Position numbers and translations under genes: made by a program
Shown here: one piece after another, positions 1 to 6,166 of the stretch
Layout of the letters: each line of letters begins with the position of its first letter
Position numbering within the stretch: position 1 is the stretch's first letter
Notes under the pieces: generated by a model
Databases searched by the model: none
What the model was told of the DNA's origin: nothing
The model's input: the letters and a program-made list of their open reading frames with translations, nothing else
DNA from: an uncultured beta proteobacterium
Lineage (GTDB): Bacteria; Pseudomonadota; Gammaproteobacteria; Burkholderiales; SG8-41
Assembly: GCA_903889565.1 (NCBI GenBank)
Contig: CAISYC010000003.1
Coordinates: forward strand, 1-39,764
Direction: 5' to 3'
DNA: 39,764 bases

Positions 1-140
1 ACAACCGCAGTCGCCGTCATTCCACGCTCGACTACCGTTCGCCGGTTCAGTTCCTGCAGGACTGGATCACAAAGCAGCATGGGCAGAAAATGGCGGCTTA
101 AGACCACGACCTTGGAAGACGAAAAACCGAGGGAAGCTCA
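1..140 (+). mobile_element. right end of an IS3-family insertion sequence
   Basis: This segment contains the transposase end (3-101) and about 40 bp of non-coding sequence before a reading frame of different origin (integrase remnant) takes over. IS3-family elements end in CA, and a TCA at 138-140 sits at the switch, so the boundary is proposed there. No inverted-repeat partner or target duplication can be checked because the left end is outside the window. Confidence 0.5.
3..101 (+). CDS. IS3-family transposase (OrfB), C-terminal end, cut by window edge
   Basis: The frame starting at base 3 is open from the window edge to a TAA at 99-101 and gives 32 residues. It contains RRHSTLDYRSPVQF, a close match to the conserved C-terminal end of IS3-family OrfB (DDE integrase core) transposases, where an R-R-H-S-x-L-x-Y-x-S-P segment follows the catalytic Glu helix. 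The rest of the gene lies to the left of the window. Whether the copy is intact cannot be judged. The insertion sequence probably ends a few tens of bases after the stop, close to base 140, where recognisable integrase sequence begins. Confidence 0.8.
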   Translation, partial: NRSRRHSTLDYRSPVQFLQDWITKQHGQKMAA

Positions 141-310
141 GGCTGAATGAATTGGTATCGCTACATTGGGAAAACATTAATCTCAACGAAAAGGTGGCGA
201 TACTTCAGGACACTAAAAATGGTGAACGAAGGACGGTTCCACTTTCCAGCTTAGCCGTTCGTTTACTCAATGCCCTGCCGCGAAACTTGAACGGAAGGGT
301 GTTTATCTAG
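140..310 (+). pseudogene. tyrosine recombinase (phage-type integrase) remnant
   Basis: From base 140 a frame reads RLNELVSLHWENINL, then a TKNGERRTVPLS segment, ending at a TAG at 308-310. This is the start of the catalytic domain of phage and island tyrosine recombinases: the motif I Arg helix (G-x-R-x-x-E-L-x-x-L-x-W) followed by the beta strands carrying the TKNG-x-x-R-x-V-P-L segment. The N-terminal domain is missing, apparently replaced by the insertion sequence, and the His-x-x-Arg and Tyr motifs do not follow the stop. The gene is therefore a decayed fragment of about 57 codons. It sits about 400 bp from a tRNA-Leu 3' fragment, as expected for an island end. Confidence 0.75.
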
Positions 311-457
311 GCATTTTGGGGGGGGGCTCATGCCGTGAGCGACCACACTGACAAGCTTAGGGGTATGGACCACTACCCCCACTCAATACTCGACTCTATT
401 GAAGCCAAACCGAGGGCAACAAAGCGCGAGTGATTTGCCGGGATTGATGTTTTTCCG

Positions 458-475
458 GGGTAACAAGGGTAACAA
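458..475 (+). repeat. direct repeat GGGTAACAA x2, copy 1
   Basis: The 18-bp sequence GGGTAACAAGGGTAACAA is itself two 9-bp units in tandem. An identical 18-bp copy lies 95 bp downstream (553-570), and one inverted unit, TGTTACCCC, lies at 531-539. Tandem short units like these resemble iterons near origins or primase genes of integrative elements; that role is inference only. Confidence 0.7.
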
Positions 476-552
476 CTCTGAATATCTATATAAGTCATAG
501 TCGCATAAGGGTTTTTTCCAAGAGCGACGGTGTTACCCCAAAAATAGATGGA

Positions 553-570
553 GGGTAACAAGGGTAACAA
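553..570 (+). repeat. direct repeat GGGTAACAA x2, copy 2
   Basis: This is an exact copy of the 18-bp repeat at 458-475, preceded in both cases by G-rich sequence. The spacing between starts is 95 bp. Between the copies lies one inverted 9-bp unit at 531-539. Confidence 0.7.
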
Positions 571-704
571 GCCCGTCTAGGTAATTTGGTATGATCACCT
601 CTGATCCTCAGCAAAAATCTTTGTCCATTTTGTGTCCAACTGCGGTGGACAGATTCGGCAATTTTTGAGACCCAGACCAAACGTAGGTGCTTGTTTTTAA
701 AGAA

Positions 705-791
705 ACCGGGTAATTTATCCTGGCTGGTATACCGGACTCAAAATCCGGCGGTAGCGATATCGTGGGGGTTCGATTCCCCCTCCCGGCACCA
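705..791 (+). tRNA. tRNA-Leu(CAA) 3' fragment / degenerate copy, probable att site
   Basis: The 3' two thirds of a leucine tRNA is clear: anticodon stem CCGGA/TCCGG (732-736, 744-748) around the loop CTCAAAA with anticodon CAA at 739-741, a variable arm, T stem GGGGG/CCCCC with loop TTCGATT (764-780), acceptor strand TCCCGGC (781-787), discriminator A and encoded CCA (789-791). The 5' part fails. The D arm does not pair, about 4 nt seem to be missing before the anticodon stem, and the candidate 5' acceptor ACCGGGT (705-711) mismatches at both ends. This is what remains when an element integrates at a tRNA 3' end, so it is called a probable attR or attL rather than a working tRNA. Confidence 0.6.
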
Positions 792-1037
792 GCAAATTCA
801 AGCGTTTATTTCAGCGCAACGCTGATTGGTCACTTCAAAAATGCGTTTTGTCCATCGCCCGACCATTGGGAGCGTGATGTGACATCAATCCGCAGCCATG
901 GTAACTGGTGGCACGCGCAAATTGCCCGCAAGGGCCAAGCGCGCATTTCGAAAACATATCCTCCGCGGAATGATGGGCCCGCCATTCCAAATCATATTCG
1001 CCGTCGGCAACGAAACATCTCGGCGCCGGCACCTTGC
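792..1037. other. intergenic region without a recognised gene
   Basis: No supported gene was seen here. Open frames on both strands exist only because of high G+C and show no family resemblance, signal peptide or convincing ribosome binding site. It separates the tRNA-Leu fragment from the first small secreted-protein genes. Confidence 0.4.
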
Positions 1038-1166
1038 TCAGCCGGCCCCGGGCCCCGGCTCCCAATCTGCGTGCGCGAACAGCGATTGCAGCGCCAGCAC
1101 CGGCAGTGCCAGGAGGCAGCGCATGACAATCACCGCGACAAACAGGAGAACCAGGGCCCGGTTCAT
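1038..1166 (-). CDS. possible 42-residue single-pass membrane or secreted peptide
   Basis: A minus-strand frame begins with ATG at 1166, 19 bases past the stop of the small secreted protein at 1186-1467, and ends with TGA at 1038. The first 25 residues are strongly hydrophobic (MNRALVLLFVAVIVMRC then a Leu/Ala-rich run) and the tail is short and polar. There is no clear ribosome binding site and no family is recognised. The position behind a same-strand gene allows co-transcription. It could equally be a chance frame; the call is tentative. Confidence 0.25.
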   Translation of the reverse strand: MNRALVLLFVAVIVMRCLLALPVLALQSLFAHADWEPGPGAG

Positions 1167-1185
1167 GATGCAATCCGCGCAGCTT

Positions 1186-1467
1186 TTAGAAATTGAGCGG
1201 AACCACGATGTTCACGCCGCCCGACAGCACCGGCGGCGCATACACGACGGGCGGCGCCACATACACCGGCCGGGAAGCCACATAACCGTGGCCGCCGTAG
1301 TCGCGACGTACATATTCGCGATGTTCGTCGCGGCGATACTCGCGGCTGTCACGGTGCTCGTGGCGGTAATCGCGGCCGCGGTCGTGGTCGTAATCGGCGT
1401 AGGCCCCCGACATCGAAACCCCGAACGCGGTCGCCAGTGCAAGTGCAATTGCGGTTTTGGTTTTCAT
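1186..1467 (-). CDS. small secreted Tyr/Arg/His-rich basic protein
   Basis: The gene encodes 93 residues. A typical signal peptide (about residues 1-24, ending MSGAYA) precedes a highly charged segment with many Asp-Arg, His and Tyr residues (about 25-60), then a Val/Pro-rich end. An AGGAG ribosome binding site lies 8-12 bases upstream of the ATG. The protein is probably periplasmic. No named family is recognised; similar short, charged exported proteins are common in Burkholderiales and some relate to metal or envelope stress, which is inference here. It is divergent from the His-rich gene at 1742, whose signal peptide shares the MSGAYA ending and nearly the same translation-initiation sequence. 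A candidate response-regulator site lies about 90-110 bp upstream. Confidence 0.7.
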   Translation of the reverse strand: MKTKTAIALALATAFGVSMSGAYADYDHDRGRDYRHEHRDSREYRRDEHREYVRRDYGGHGYVASRPVYVAPPVVYAPPVLSGGVNIVVPLNF

Positions 1468-1553
1468 GATGCGTCTCCTGAGTGATGGGCAAGATCGAAT
1501 GGCCCGCCCGTGAGCATCAAGTTACGCGCCGTAAACGCGACACCCAAGCAGAC

Positions 1554-1587
1554 TTACAGGGATTTACCGCCCGTTACATGCGGTAAC
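1554..1587. promoter_or_regulatory. candidate response-regulator binding site (TTAC repeats at 10-bp spacing)
   Basis: Three TTAC tetramers begin at 1554, 1564 and 1574, exactly one helical turn apart, followed by an inverted GTAA at 1583-1586. Read on the minus strand this gives GTAAC-N5-GTAAA-N5-GTAAG, matching the GTAAA-N5-GTAAA layout known for CpxR-type OmpR-family regulators. It also forms a TTACCGC/GCGGTAA hairpin (1564-1570, 1580-1586). The site lies between the divergent small secreted-protein genes, which suits an envelope-stress operator. The layout is seen; the identity of the regulator is inference. Confidence 0.4.
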
Positions 1588-1741
1588 AATGCTGTCCCGA
1601 AACTGGCTGGCGCGCCCTGCCTGTCAGCCCCGTGTCAGGATTGCAAGCAGGTGTAATTGTCGTTGTGGCGCCCGGCGCAAAGCGTAGCCTTGGCATCACT
1701 GGTGACGGCACACGCCTCGCCACCAACCAAAGGAGACGATC

Positions 1742-1930
1742 ATGCTGAAGAAAAACCTGCTTGCACTGGGCATCATCGCGGCAATGGGCCTGGCAATGTC
1801 CGGCGCCTATGCCCAGGGATTCGACCATCGTGAAGGCCACCACGCCGGGCATCATCAACGGCACGCTGGCGATCACGGTCACCGCGGTCACCAGCAGCAC
1901 GGTGGCGGGCATCACCACGGGCGTCGTTAG
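1742..1930 (+). CDS. small secreted histidine-rich protein
   Basis: The gene encodes 62 residues: a signal peptide (about residues 1-24, ending MSGAYA) and a mature part of about 38 residues in which His makes up more than a third, with Gly and Arg and no Cys. AAAGGAGA lies just upstream of the ATG and fixes the start. His-rich exported peptides of this kind can bind nickel, copper or zinc in the periplasm, which is inferred from composition only. A strong intrinsic terminator follows at 1951. The gene is divergent from the Tyr/Arg-rich gene at 1186-1467 and both probably share regulation through the TTAC-repeat site. Confidence 0.75.
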   Translation: MLKKNLLALGIIAAMGLAMSGAYAQGFDHREGHHAGHHQRHAGDHGHRGHQQHGGGHHHGRR

Positions 1931-1950
1931 GACAAGCCGCCTGAAACAGA

Positions 1951-1975
1951 GCCGCCCCGACCGGGCGGCTTTTTT
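1951..1975 (+). terminator. rho-independent terminator after the His-rich gene
   Basis: A perfect 7-bp stem GCCGCCC/GGGCGGC (1951-1957, 1963-1969) with a 5-nt loop is followed by six T. It lies 20 bases after the stop of the gene at 1742-1930. Confidence 0.9.
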
Positions 1976-2063
1976 GTACGCCGCCGCGCACTACGCCACA
2001 GTAACCTTTAACGCCGATCAGTCATACTGCAACCCGGTCACTCATCCCGACGGAGAACCAATC

Positions 2064-2495
2064 ATGATCAAGACCTCGCAGATCGTCCTGTTGCTCGGTG
2101 CAATGACAACCGCCAGCGCATTTGCCCAAGACCTTTCGCCCGGCCTGTGGGAAATTTCCATGGAATCGCGGGTGCCGAACGATGCCGGCTGGGCGCCCTC
2201 GCCGTTCAACCTGACACAGTGCATTACCGCCAGTGATGCCAAGGACCCGTCAAAGCTGATCGGTTCGCTCTCGACGCCGGGCGCCACGGGCTGCAACTAC
2301 ACCGAAAAAAGCTATAGCGGCAACACCTTCCGCTTTGCGCTGCAATGTGCGGGCACATTCGGACTCAAGACCAGCGGCATCGTAAACTTCAGCGGCGACA
2401 GTTTTGACGGCAACATCACCGCAAACGCCGGCGCGGGCGGCAAGCCGATCGTCATGCAAAATCACGTTTCGGGCAAACGGGTCGGCGGGTGTTGA
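2064..2495 (+). CDS. DUF3617 family secreted protein
   Basis: The gene encodes 143 residues. A signal peptide ending in SAFA (about residues 1-20) is followed by the DUF3617 pattern: an N-terminal SPGLWEISM segment, a paired-cysteine body (C-I-T-A, GCNYTEKS, LQCAG) and a compact beta-rich end. DUF3617 proteins are about 150-residue periplasmic proteins of unknown function found widely in proteobacteria. The start at 2064 is chosen because CGGAGAA precedes it and because it begins the signal peptide; the longer upstream open frame has no such support. It stands alone behind the terminator of the previous gene. Confidence 0.8.
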   Translation: MIKTSQIVLLLGAMTTASAFAQDLSPGLWEISMESRVPNDAGWAPSPFNLTQCITASDAKDPSKLIGSLSTPGATGCNYTEKSYSGNTFRFALQCAGTFGLKTSGIVNFSGDSFDGNITANAGAGGKPIVMQNHVSGKRVGGC

Positions 2496-2609
2496 GCGCG
2501 AACTCCGTTTAATGTGGTTCAATGAAGGATGCCGGTATCGTCCTGAAGCGAAGCACCGCGGTCCGTCGACATCGACGGCGTTCGTGCCATCAAGTATATT
2601 CGGAGCACC

Positions 2610-2891
2610 ATGCGCGCCATTCTCTATCTGTTCATCACCTTAACGCTGACCATGCTTGCGGGCTGCAAGTCTTGGGACGCCGCCTTTCACGCCGGCGACT
2701 CGGTGGACCTGATTGCCGCTTCGCCCACGGCGGTCAGCTACGAATACACGACGAAATTCGAATCCATTGAACTGCCCTACACGCGGGACGCCGCGAACAA
2801 GGAATGCATGCGGTATCAGCGCCGGGCAGGCCGTCGTACGGTTGCAATCGTCACCTTCGAGCGCAGTTCCGTAACCTATACCTGCGAGTAA
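2610..2891 (+). CDS. small lipoprotein of unknown function
   Basis: The gene encodes 93 residues with a lipoprotein signal: a hydrophobic stretch ending in LAGC, with the lipidated Cys at residue 19. The mature part of about 75 residues has a C-M-R-Y-Q segment and ends in a Cys-Glu, so an intramolecular disulfide is possible. CGGAG lies 5 bases upstream of the ATG. No family is recognised. The gene converges on the YkgJ-type gene, with an inverted repeat spanning both stop codons (2891-2952). Confidence 0.75.
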   Translation: MRAILYLFITLTLTMLAGCKSWDAAFHAGDSVDLIAASPTAVSYEYTTKFESIELPYTRDAANKECMRYQRRAGRRTVAIVTFERSSVTYTCE

Positions 2892-2952
2892 GCGCCGCTG
2901 TTCCCGGCAATCCTCCGGTCCATGCGGTCCCGCTGCAGTTGCCGGCGGCGCT
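2891..2952. terminator. possible bidirectional hairpin between convergent genes
   Basis: Two nested inverted repeats, AGCGCCGC/GCGGCGCT (2891-2898, 2945-2952) and CCGGCAA/TTGCCGG (2904-2910, 2939-2945), could form a stem spanning the gap between the convergent stop codons. There is no T run on either side, so this is a weak call for termination and could instead stabilise transcript ends. Confidence 0.35.
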
Positions 2953-3607
2953 AGGCGAAATCACCAAATACCGCTTCTCCGCGATACCAGCGCGATTCCG
3001 CCGTCGCATCCGTCAGCGCAATCAATACCGCCAGCCCGAGATTGTGCGCCGAGGCGGCGAGCTTGCTCTGGCGATAGCCGTTTGCCGTGCCCTTGATCAG
3101 CACCTCCGACTGCAATGCAATGTCGAGCCTGGCGGGTATTTCGGGGCTGCGCGATTTGCATTTCTCGACATCGAACGAATGCGCCTTGCGGCAAACCGCC
3201 GGACGAACCTCGTAAATCGAACAAAGATTTTCTTTCAGAAAGGCGCACTCGATGCGATGATCCAGCGCGGATACGCCGCGCGCGCTCGCCGCATATTCTT
3301 TCAAACGCGTGGTCAATCGCTCGATGTCCGCTTGCGGCAGCGTGCGGATCCGCCGGACAATCTGAAAAATTTCCGGCTCGAGCGCCTCGACACGCACACT
3401 GCAGCAATGGCTGCAGCCGGCCTTGCAGTCGAACCGCACACCTTGATCGATGGCCGCCTGGACCACGCCGTCCACCCCGCGCTGCAGGGTTGAAACAAAG
3501 GTGACGGCAAAGCTCTGGTTTCGATTGCTGTCGAGTTGTTTGCCGACGACCTGCTGCACGTTTTCAACAGATCGCCTGACGTCCGCCTGTTCCTGCGGCG
3601 TCAGCAT
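2951..3607 (-). CDS. YkgJ-family cysteine cluster protein
   Basis: The gene encodes about 218 residues from the MLTPQEQ start. It carries the YkgJ/Fliy-like cysteine pattern: a C-x3-C-x2-CC group (CKAGCSHCC) followed about 60 residues later by C-x6-C-x7-C in ECAFLKENLCSIYEVRPAVC, the R-P-x-x-C being a hallmark, then another Cys. These residues probably bind zinc or an iron-sulfur cluster; the function of the family is not established. An upstream GTG start at 3646 with AAGG before it is an alternative and would add 13 residues. The gene is the last on the minus strand before the convergent lipoprotein gene. Confidence 0.8.
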   Translation of the reverse strand: MLTPQEQADVRRSVENVQQVVGKQLDSNRNQSFAVTFVSTLQRGVDGVVQAAIDQGVRFDCKAGCSHCCSVRVEALEPEIFQIVRRIRTLPQADIERLTTRLKEYAASARGVSALDHRIECAFLKENLCSIYEVRPAVCRKAHSFDVEKCKSRSPEIPARLDIALQSEVLIKGTANGYRQSKLAASAHNLGLAVLIALTDATAESRWYRGEAVFGDFA

Positions 3608-3760
3608 GATTGCGCACCAGCCCCGCAACAGGCTGCGGATTTGCACACAGCCTTACGCATTGCCGGGCGCGCCGCTTCGCTTACGCCGGCGCAGATTTTC
3701 GTTCGTCGCATTTTATTGTTCCCGTGATGATCACAAATATCCATACCGGTGGATGTAATC

Positions 3761-3982
3761 TCAGAGCCAGCCCTGCCGCCAGACCGCGTCGTCCTGAAGG
3801 TCGCGCCAGCGCATGACGCGGGCCTTCTTCGTGTAAACCGCCTCGATCTCGATCCACTCGATCTTTTCCGACGGCGGCTCCGGCAGAATCACTTTCGTCA
3901 CCAGGAAGTGTTTTTGCCTGCCGACGGGCCGTCGCGCTGTCCACTTGGTGAGCAGCAGCTTTTTGGGGTGGATCGCGTTCAT
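3761..3982 (-). CDS. TIGR02450-type small Trp-rich protein
   Basis: The gene encodes 73 residues with the sequence pattern of the TIGR02450 family: an N-terminal N-x-I-H-P-K-K-L-L-x-x-K-W-T segment, HFLVTKV in the middle, and W-R-D-L-x-D-x-x-x-W-R-Q-G-W near the end. The family is a short conserved cytosolic protein in proteobacteria with no assigned function. Length and both end motifs match, so the gene looks complete. It lies 58 bases downstream of the Sel1-repeat gene on the same strand. Confidence 0.8.
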   Translation of the reverse strand: MNAIHPKKLLLTKWTARRPVGRQKHFLVTKVILPEPPSEKIEWIEIEAVYTKKARVMRWRDLQDDAVWRQGWL

Positions 3983-4040
3983 TATTCAGCGCGTTTTATC
4001 GGCAATAGTCGCAGCCTCGCGGTGCCCCGTGGCGGCGACC

Positions 4041-4901
4041 TCAGGTTTTTTTCACCGTCGCGCCGGCGGCAGCTGCCGCCCGCCGCAACCCCTGTCCCTT
4101 TTTCCATGCCGACGAAAGCGCGTTGGCCTCGGCGATTTCCGTCGCCGTCATTTTGTGCACGACAATGTCGCGCTCGGCCGCGCCCTGTTCGCGCCACGAC
4201 GGGTCGGTGCTGGCGGCGACGATTTCGAACCACGCGCAGGCCAGCACCGAGTCGGCGCGAATGCCATCGCCATTAAGATAAATGACGCCGAGATTGAGCT
4301 GGGCATTTTCAACGCCCTGCGCCGCGGCCTTTTTGTACCATGCGACGGCGCTGGCGGGGTCCTTGTCCATGCCGCCCCCCGTCCGGTAACCGTAGGCGAG
4401 AAAATTCTGCGCTTCGGCGACACCCTGCACCGCGGCTTTTTCAAACCAGCGCATCGCTTCAGCGTCATCTTTCACTACACCCTCGCCTTTCCAGTACAGA
4501 TTGCCGAGACTCGTCTGCGCCAGCGGATCGCCCTGAATCGCGGCAATCTGATACCACTCGACCGCCTTGGCAATATCCTTCGGCACGCCGACGCCGTCGG
4601 CGTACAAATTACCCAGATTGACTTGCGCGTAATGAAATCCCTGCGCGGCGGATTTTTGATACCACGCGACGGCCTCCGCAACATCGCGCGGCACGCCGGC
4701 GCCGTTCATGTAGCGGTTGCCAAGACCAAACTGCGCGCCGGGGTCGCCGTCCGTGGCCCGCTTTGCCAGTTCGGCGAGCGCTTTATCGGTTGCAGCGGCA
4801 ACCGCGACGCCTTGAGACGCGACAGGCAACGCGGCGTTATTGCAAGCGGCGACGAAGACGCTCAGCGCAACGACGCCGACCAACCTGATGCAAAAAAACA
4901 T
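4041..4901 (-). CDS. Sel1-repeat lipoprotein
   Basis: The gene encodes 286 residues. A lipoprotein signal ends at FVAAC (lipidated Cys at residue 20). From about residue 53 there are five Sel1-type repeats of 36 residues, each with the A-Q-x-x-L-G-x-x-Y-x-x-G-x-G-V and A-x-x-W-Y-x-K-A-A-x-Q-G pattern, followed by a charged Ala/Lys-rich tail. Sel1 repeats form alpha-solenoids that mediate protein-protein contacts, often in envelope or host-interaction roles; the partner is unknown. GAGGAG lies just upstream of the ATG. It could be co-transcribed with the small genes upstream (4964-5422). Confidence 0.85.
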   Translation of the reverse strand: MFFCIRLVGVVALSVFVAACNNAALPVASQGVAVAAATDKALAELAKRATDGDPGAQFGLGNRYMNGAGVPRDVAEAVAWYQKSAAQGFHYAQVNLGNLYADGVGVPKDIAKAVEWYQIAAIQGDPLAQTSLGNLYWKGEGVVKDDAEAMRWFEKAAVQGVAEAQNFLAYGYRTGGGMDKDPASAVAWYKKAAAQGVENAQLNLGVIYLNGDGIRADSVLACAWFEIVAASTDPSWREQGAAERDIVVHKMTATEIAEANALSSAWKKGQGLRRAAAAAGATVKKT

Positions 4902-4963
4902 GAAACTCCTCGTTCTGCCGCCGCGCCACGGGCGATCTTACGTCAGCGGGCGCCCATAGATGG

Positions 4964-5134
4964 TCATGCCGGCGGCGGGGCTTTCCGTAACGCCATCGCC
5001 TTCGCATAACAGTCGGGACAGACATGGCGCAGGCCGCCGCCCAGCCGCGTGCGTGAAAGCGGCCGCGCGGCGGCGGCATCAATCCACAATTTGCATTCCG
5101 GACAACGCTTGGTTTTCGACGGATTATTGCCCAT
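4964..5134 (-). CDS. tiny zinc-ribbon protein
   Basis: The gene encodes 56 residues with two CPxC knuckles, CPEC at residues 11-14 and CPDC at 39-42, separated by 24 residues, the layout of a treble-clef or zinc-ribbon fold. The rest is basic. The protein is cytosolic with no signal peptide. The ATG is 3 bases after the stop of the two-helix membrane protein at 5138-5422, so the two are probably co-transcribed. No family name is assigned; proteins this small could bind nucleic acid or act as subunits. Confidence 0.55.
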   Translation of the reverse strand: MGNNPSKTKRCPECKLWIDAAAARPLSRTRLGGGLRHVCPDCYAKAMALRKAPPPA

Positions 5135-5137
5135 GTC

Positions 5138-5422
5138 TCAGCGCGCGGCCTTCTTTTTCAAACGATAATAAAAAACGCAGGCGGCAAATGCCAGCGGGTG
5201 GGTGATCCACAGGCTGTAAACATGCCATTTGCTGTAAGCGAAAACGGCCTCGTTCACCTCGGTATACCGGCCATGACTCATCAGATAATAATGCCCGGCG
5301 GCGATTTTGCCGTTGACCGCATCACCGCCAAGATACAGGACGGCCACGAAGAACGCGAAGAAGTTGGCGAGGCCGATGCCCGCGATGCACAGGCAAAGGC
5401 GAATTTTCGTCTGGTCGGTCAT
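5138..5422 (-). CDS. small inner-membrane protein, two predicted transmembrane helices
   Basis: From the MTDQTK start the protein has 94 residues: a first hydrophobic helix at about residues 8-30 (IRLCLCIAGIGLANFFAFFV), a periplasmic or cytosolic loop rich in His and Tyr (HYYLMSHGRYTEV), a second helix near 65-85, and a basic Lys-Lys-Lys end. The longer open frame upstream lacks support. No family is recognised. The gene is tightly followed by the zinc-ribbon gene at 4964-5134. Confidence 0.6.
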   Translation of the reverse strand: MTDQTKIRLCLCIAGIGLANFFAFFVAVLYLGGDAVNGKIAAGHYYLMSHGRYTEVNEAVFAYSKWHVYSLWITHPLAFAACVFYYRLKKKAAR

Positions 5423-5571
5423 GATATTGGCAAGCGCACATTCTGGCCCCGTTGCTCGGCCCATGCAAATCGCACAGCGCAGCCCGCCCCGGCGTTTGTA
5501 ATCCGCCCGTCAGGGGCAACGCCGGAAAGACGGCATAGAATTGGCACGCCATCCATGATGCGCAGACTGAG

Positions 5572-5964
5572 ATGAACCCAGATACAAATCCGCCAACGAA
5601 TGCCACCCAACCGCCGGCGGGAACGGCGGGACTCTCCGCGGAGAAAATTTATTTTCGCTCGGGTGTGGTCATATTTGTCGCCGGCCTCGCTGCCGCCGCA
5701 TTGATCTACGCTTTTTCGAGCGAGCAAACCTCCGCCCCGTTTCTCGATCCGCGGCTCACCGAATTCCAGATCGAGCGCATCGGCGGCAAAGCCATGGTCT
5801 ACGTCGTTCGCTTCAACGAGTGGTTTGCCGGTTTCTGGCATGGCCGGCCGCTCGCATTCACCATCGCGGTATTGGCCTTGCTGGCGGCGCTGTTCTGTTT
5901 CTGGATGTCCGACCGCAGCGCCCTGCGTGCGCGCGCCGCGGGCAATGCGGCGCGCAAGGACTGA
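5572..5964 (+). CDS. hypothetical membrane protein, two transmembrane helices
   Basis: The gene encodes 130 residues: a Pro/Thr-rich cytosolic N-terminus, a transmembrane helix at about 30-48, a central soluble part of about 45 residues containing FLDPRLTEFQIERIGGKAMVY, a second helix at about 95-113, and a short basic Ala/Arg-rich tail. No catalytic motif is visible and no family is recognised. It lies upstream of the efflux-like operon at 6167, about 200 bases away, so a link is possible but unsupported. Confidence 0.6.
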   Translation: MNPDTNPPTNATQPPAGTAGLSAEKIYFRSGVVIFVAGLAAAALIYAFSSEQTSAPFLDPRLTEFQIERIGGKAMVYVVRFNEWFAGFWHGRPLAFTIAVLALLAALFCFWMSDRSALRARAAGNAARKD

Positions 5965-6166
5965 CGACGCGCGAAGCCGGGTGACGGAAGCGCCAACAGC
6001 GGCGTTGCGTTTCGACCGCCTCGCCGAAATCGCGTAATATTCAACCGGCATTGTATTGATCGGGCAAATCCCGGCCATTTCAATGCACCGGCACCTCGAG
6101 TAAATTGATTCGAACGGGCAGACTCCCCCGCCTTCCCGTTCCCCCCGAGATGAACGCGGTTGACTG

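Larger units (their letters stand above)
311..704. other. non-coding island remnant with direct repeats
   Basis: No convincing gene was found in these roughly 390 bases; the short minus-strand frames look like chance readings and translate the repeats. The G+C content is visibly lower than in the rest of the window and there is a run of nine or more G near 320. The notable content is a pair of 18-bp direct repeats, described separately. It is most likely degraded mobile-element DNA between the integrase remnant and the tRNA-Leu fragment. Confidence 0.5.

Noticed and set aside
705-791. Functional tRNA-Leu(CAA) gene
   Set aside because: The T arm, anticodon arm and CCA are fine, but the D arm cannot pair, bases are missing before the anticodon stem and the acceptor stem mismatches at both ends.
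835-1173. 112-residue minus-strand frame
   Set aside because: No family resemblance, unusual composition and no ribosome binding site; a different frame of the same strand contains the only, weak, candidate.
3945-5009. 354-residue plus-strand frame
   Set aside because: It is antisense to the Sel1-repeat lipoprotein, whose repeats and signal peptide are clear; the frame is open only through high G+C.
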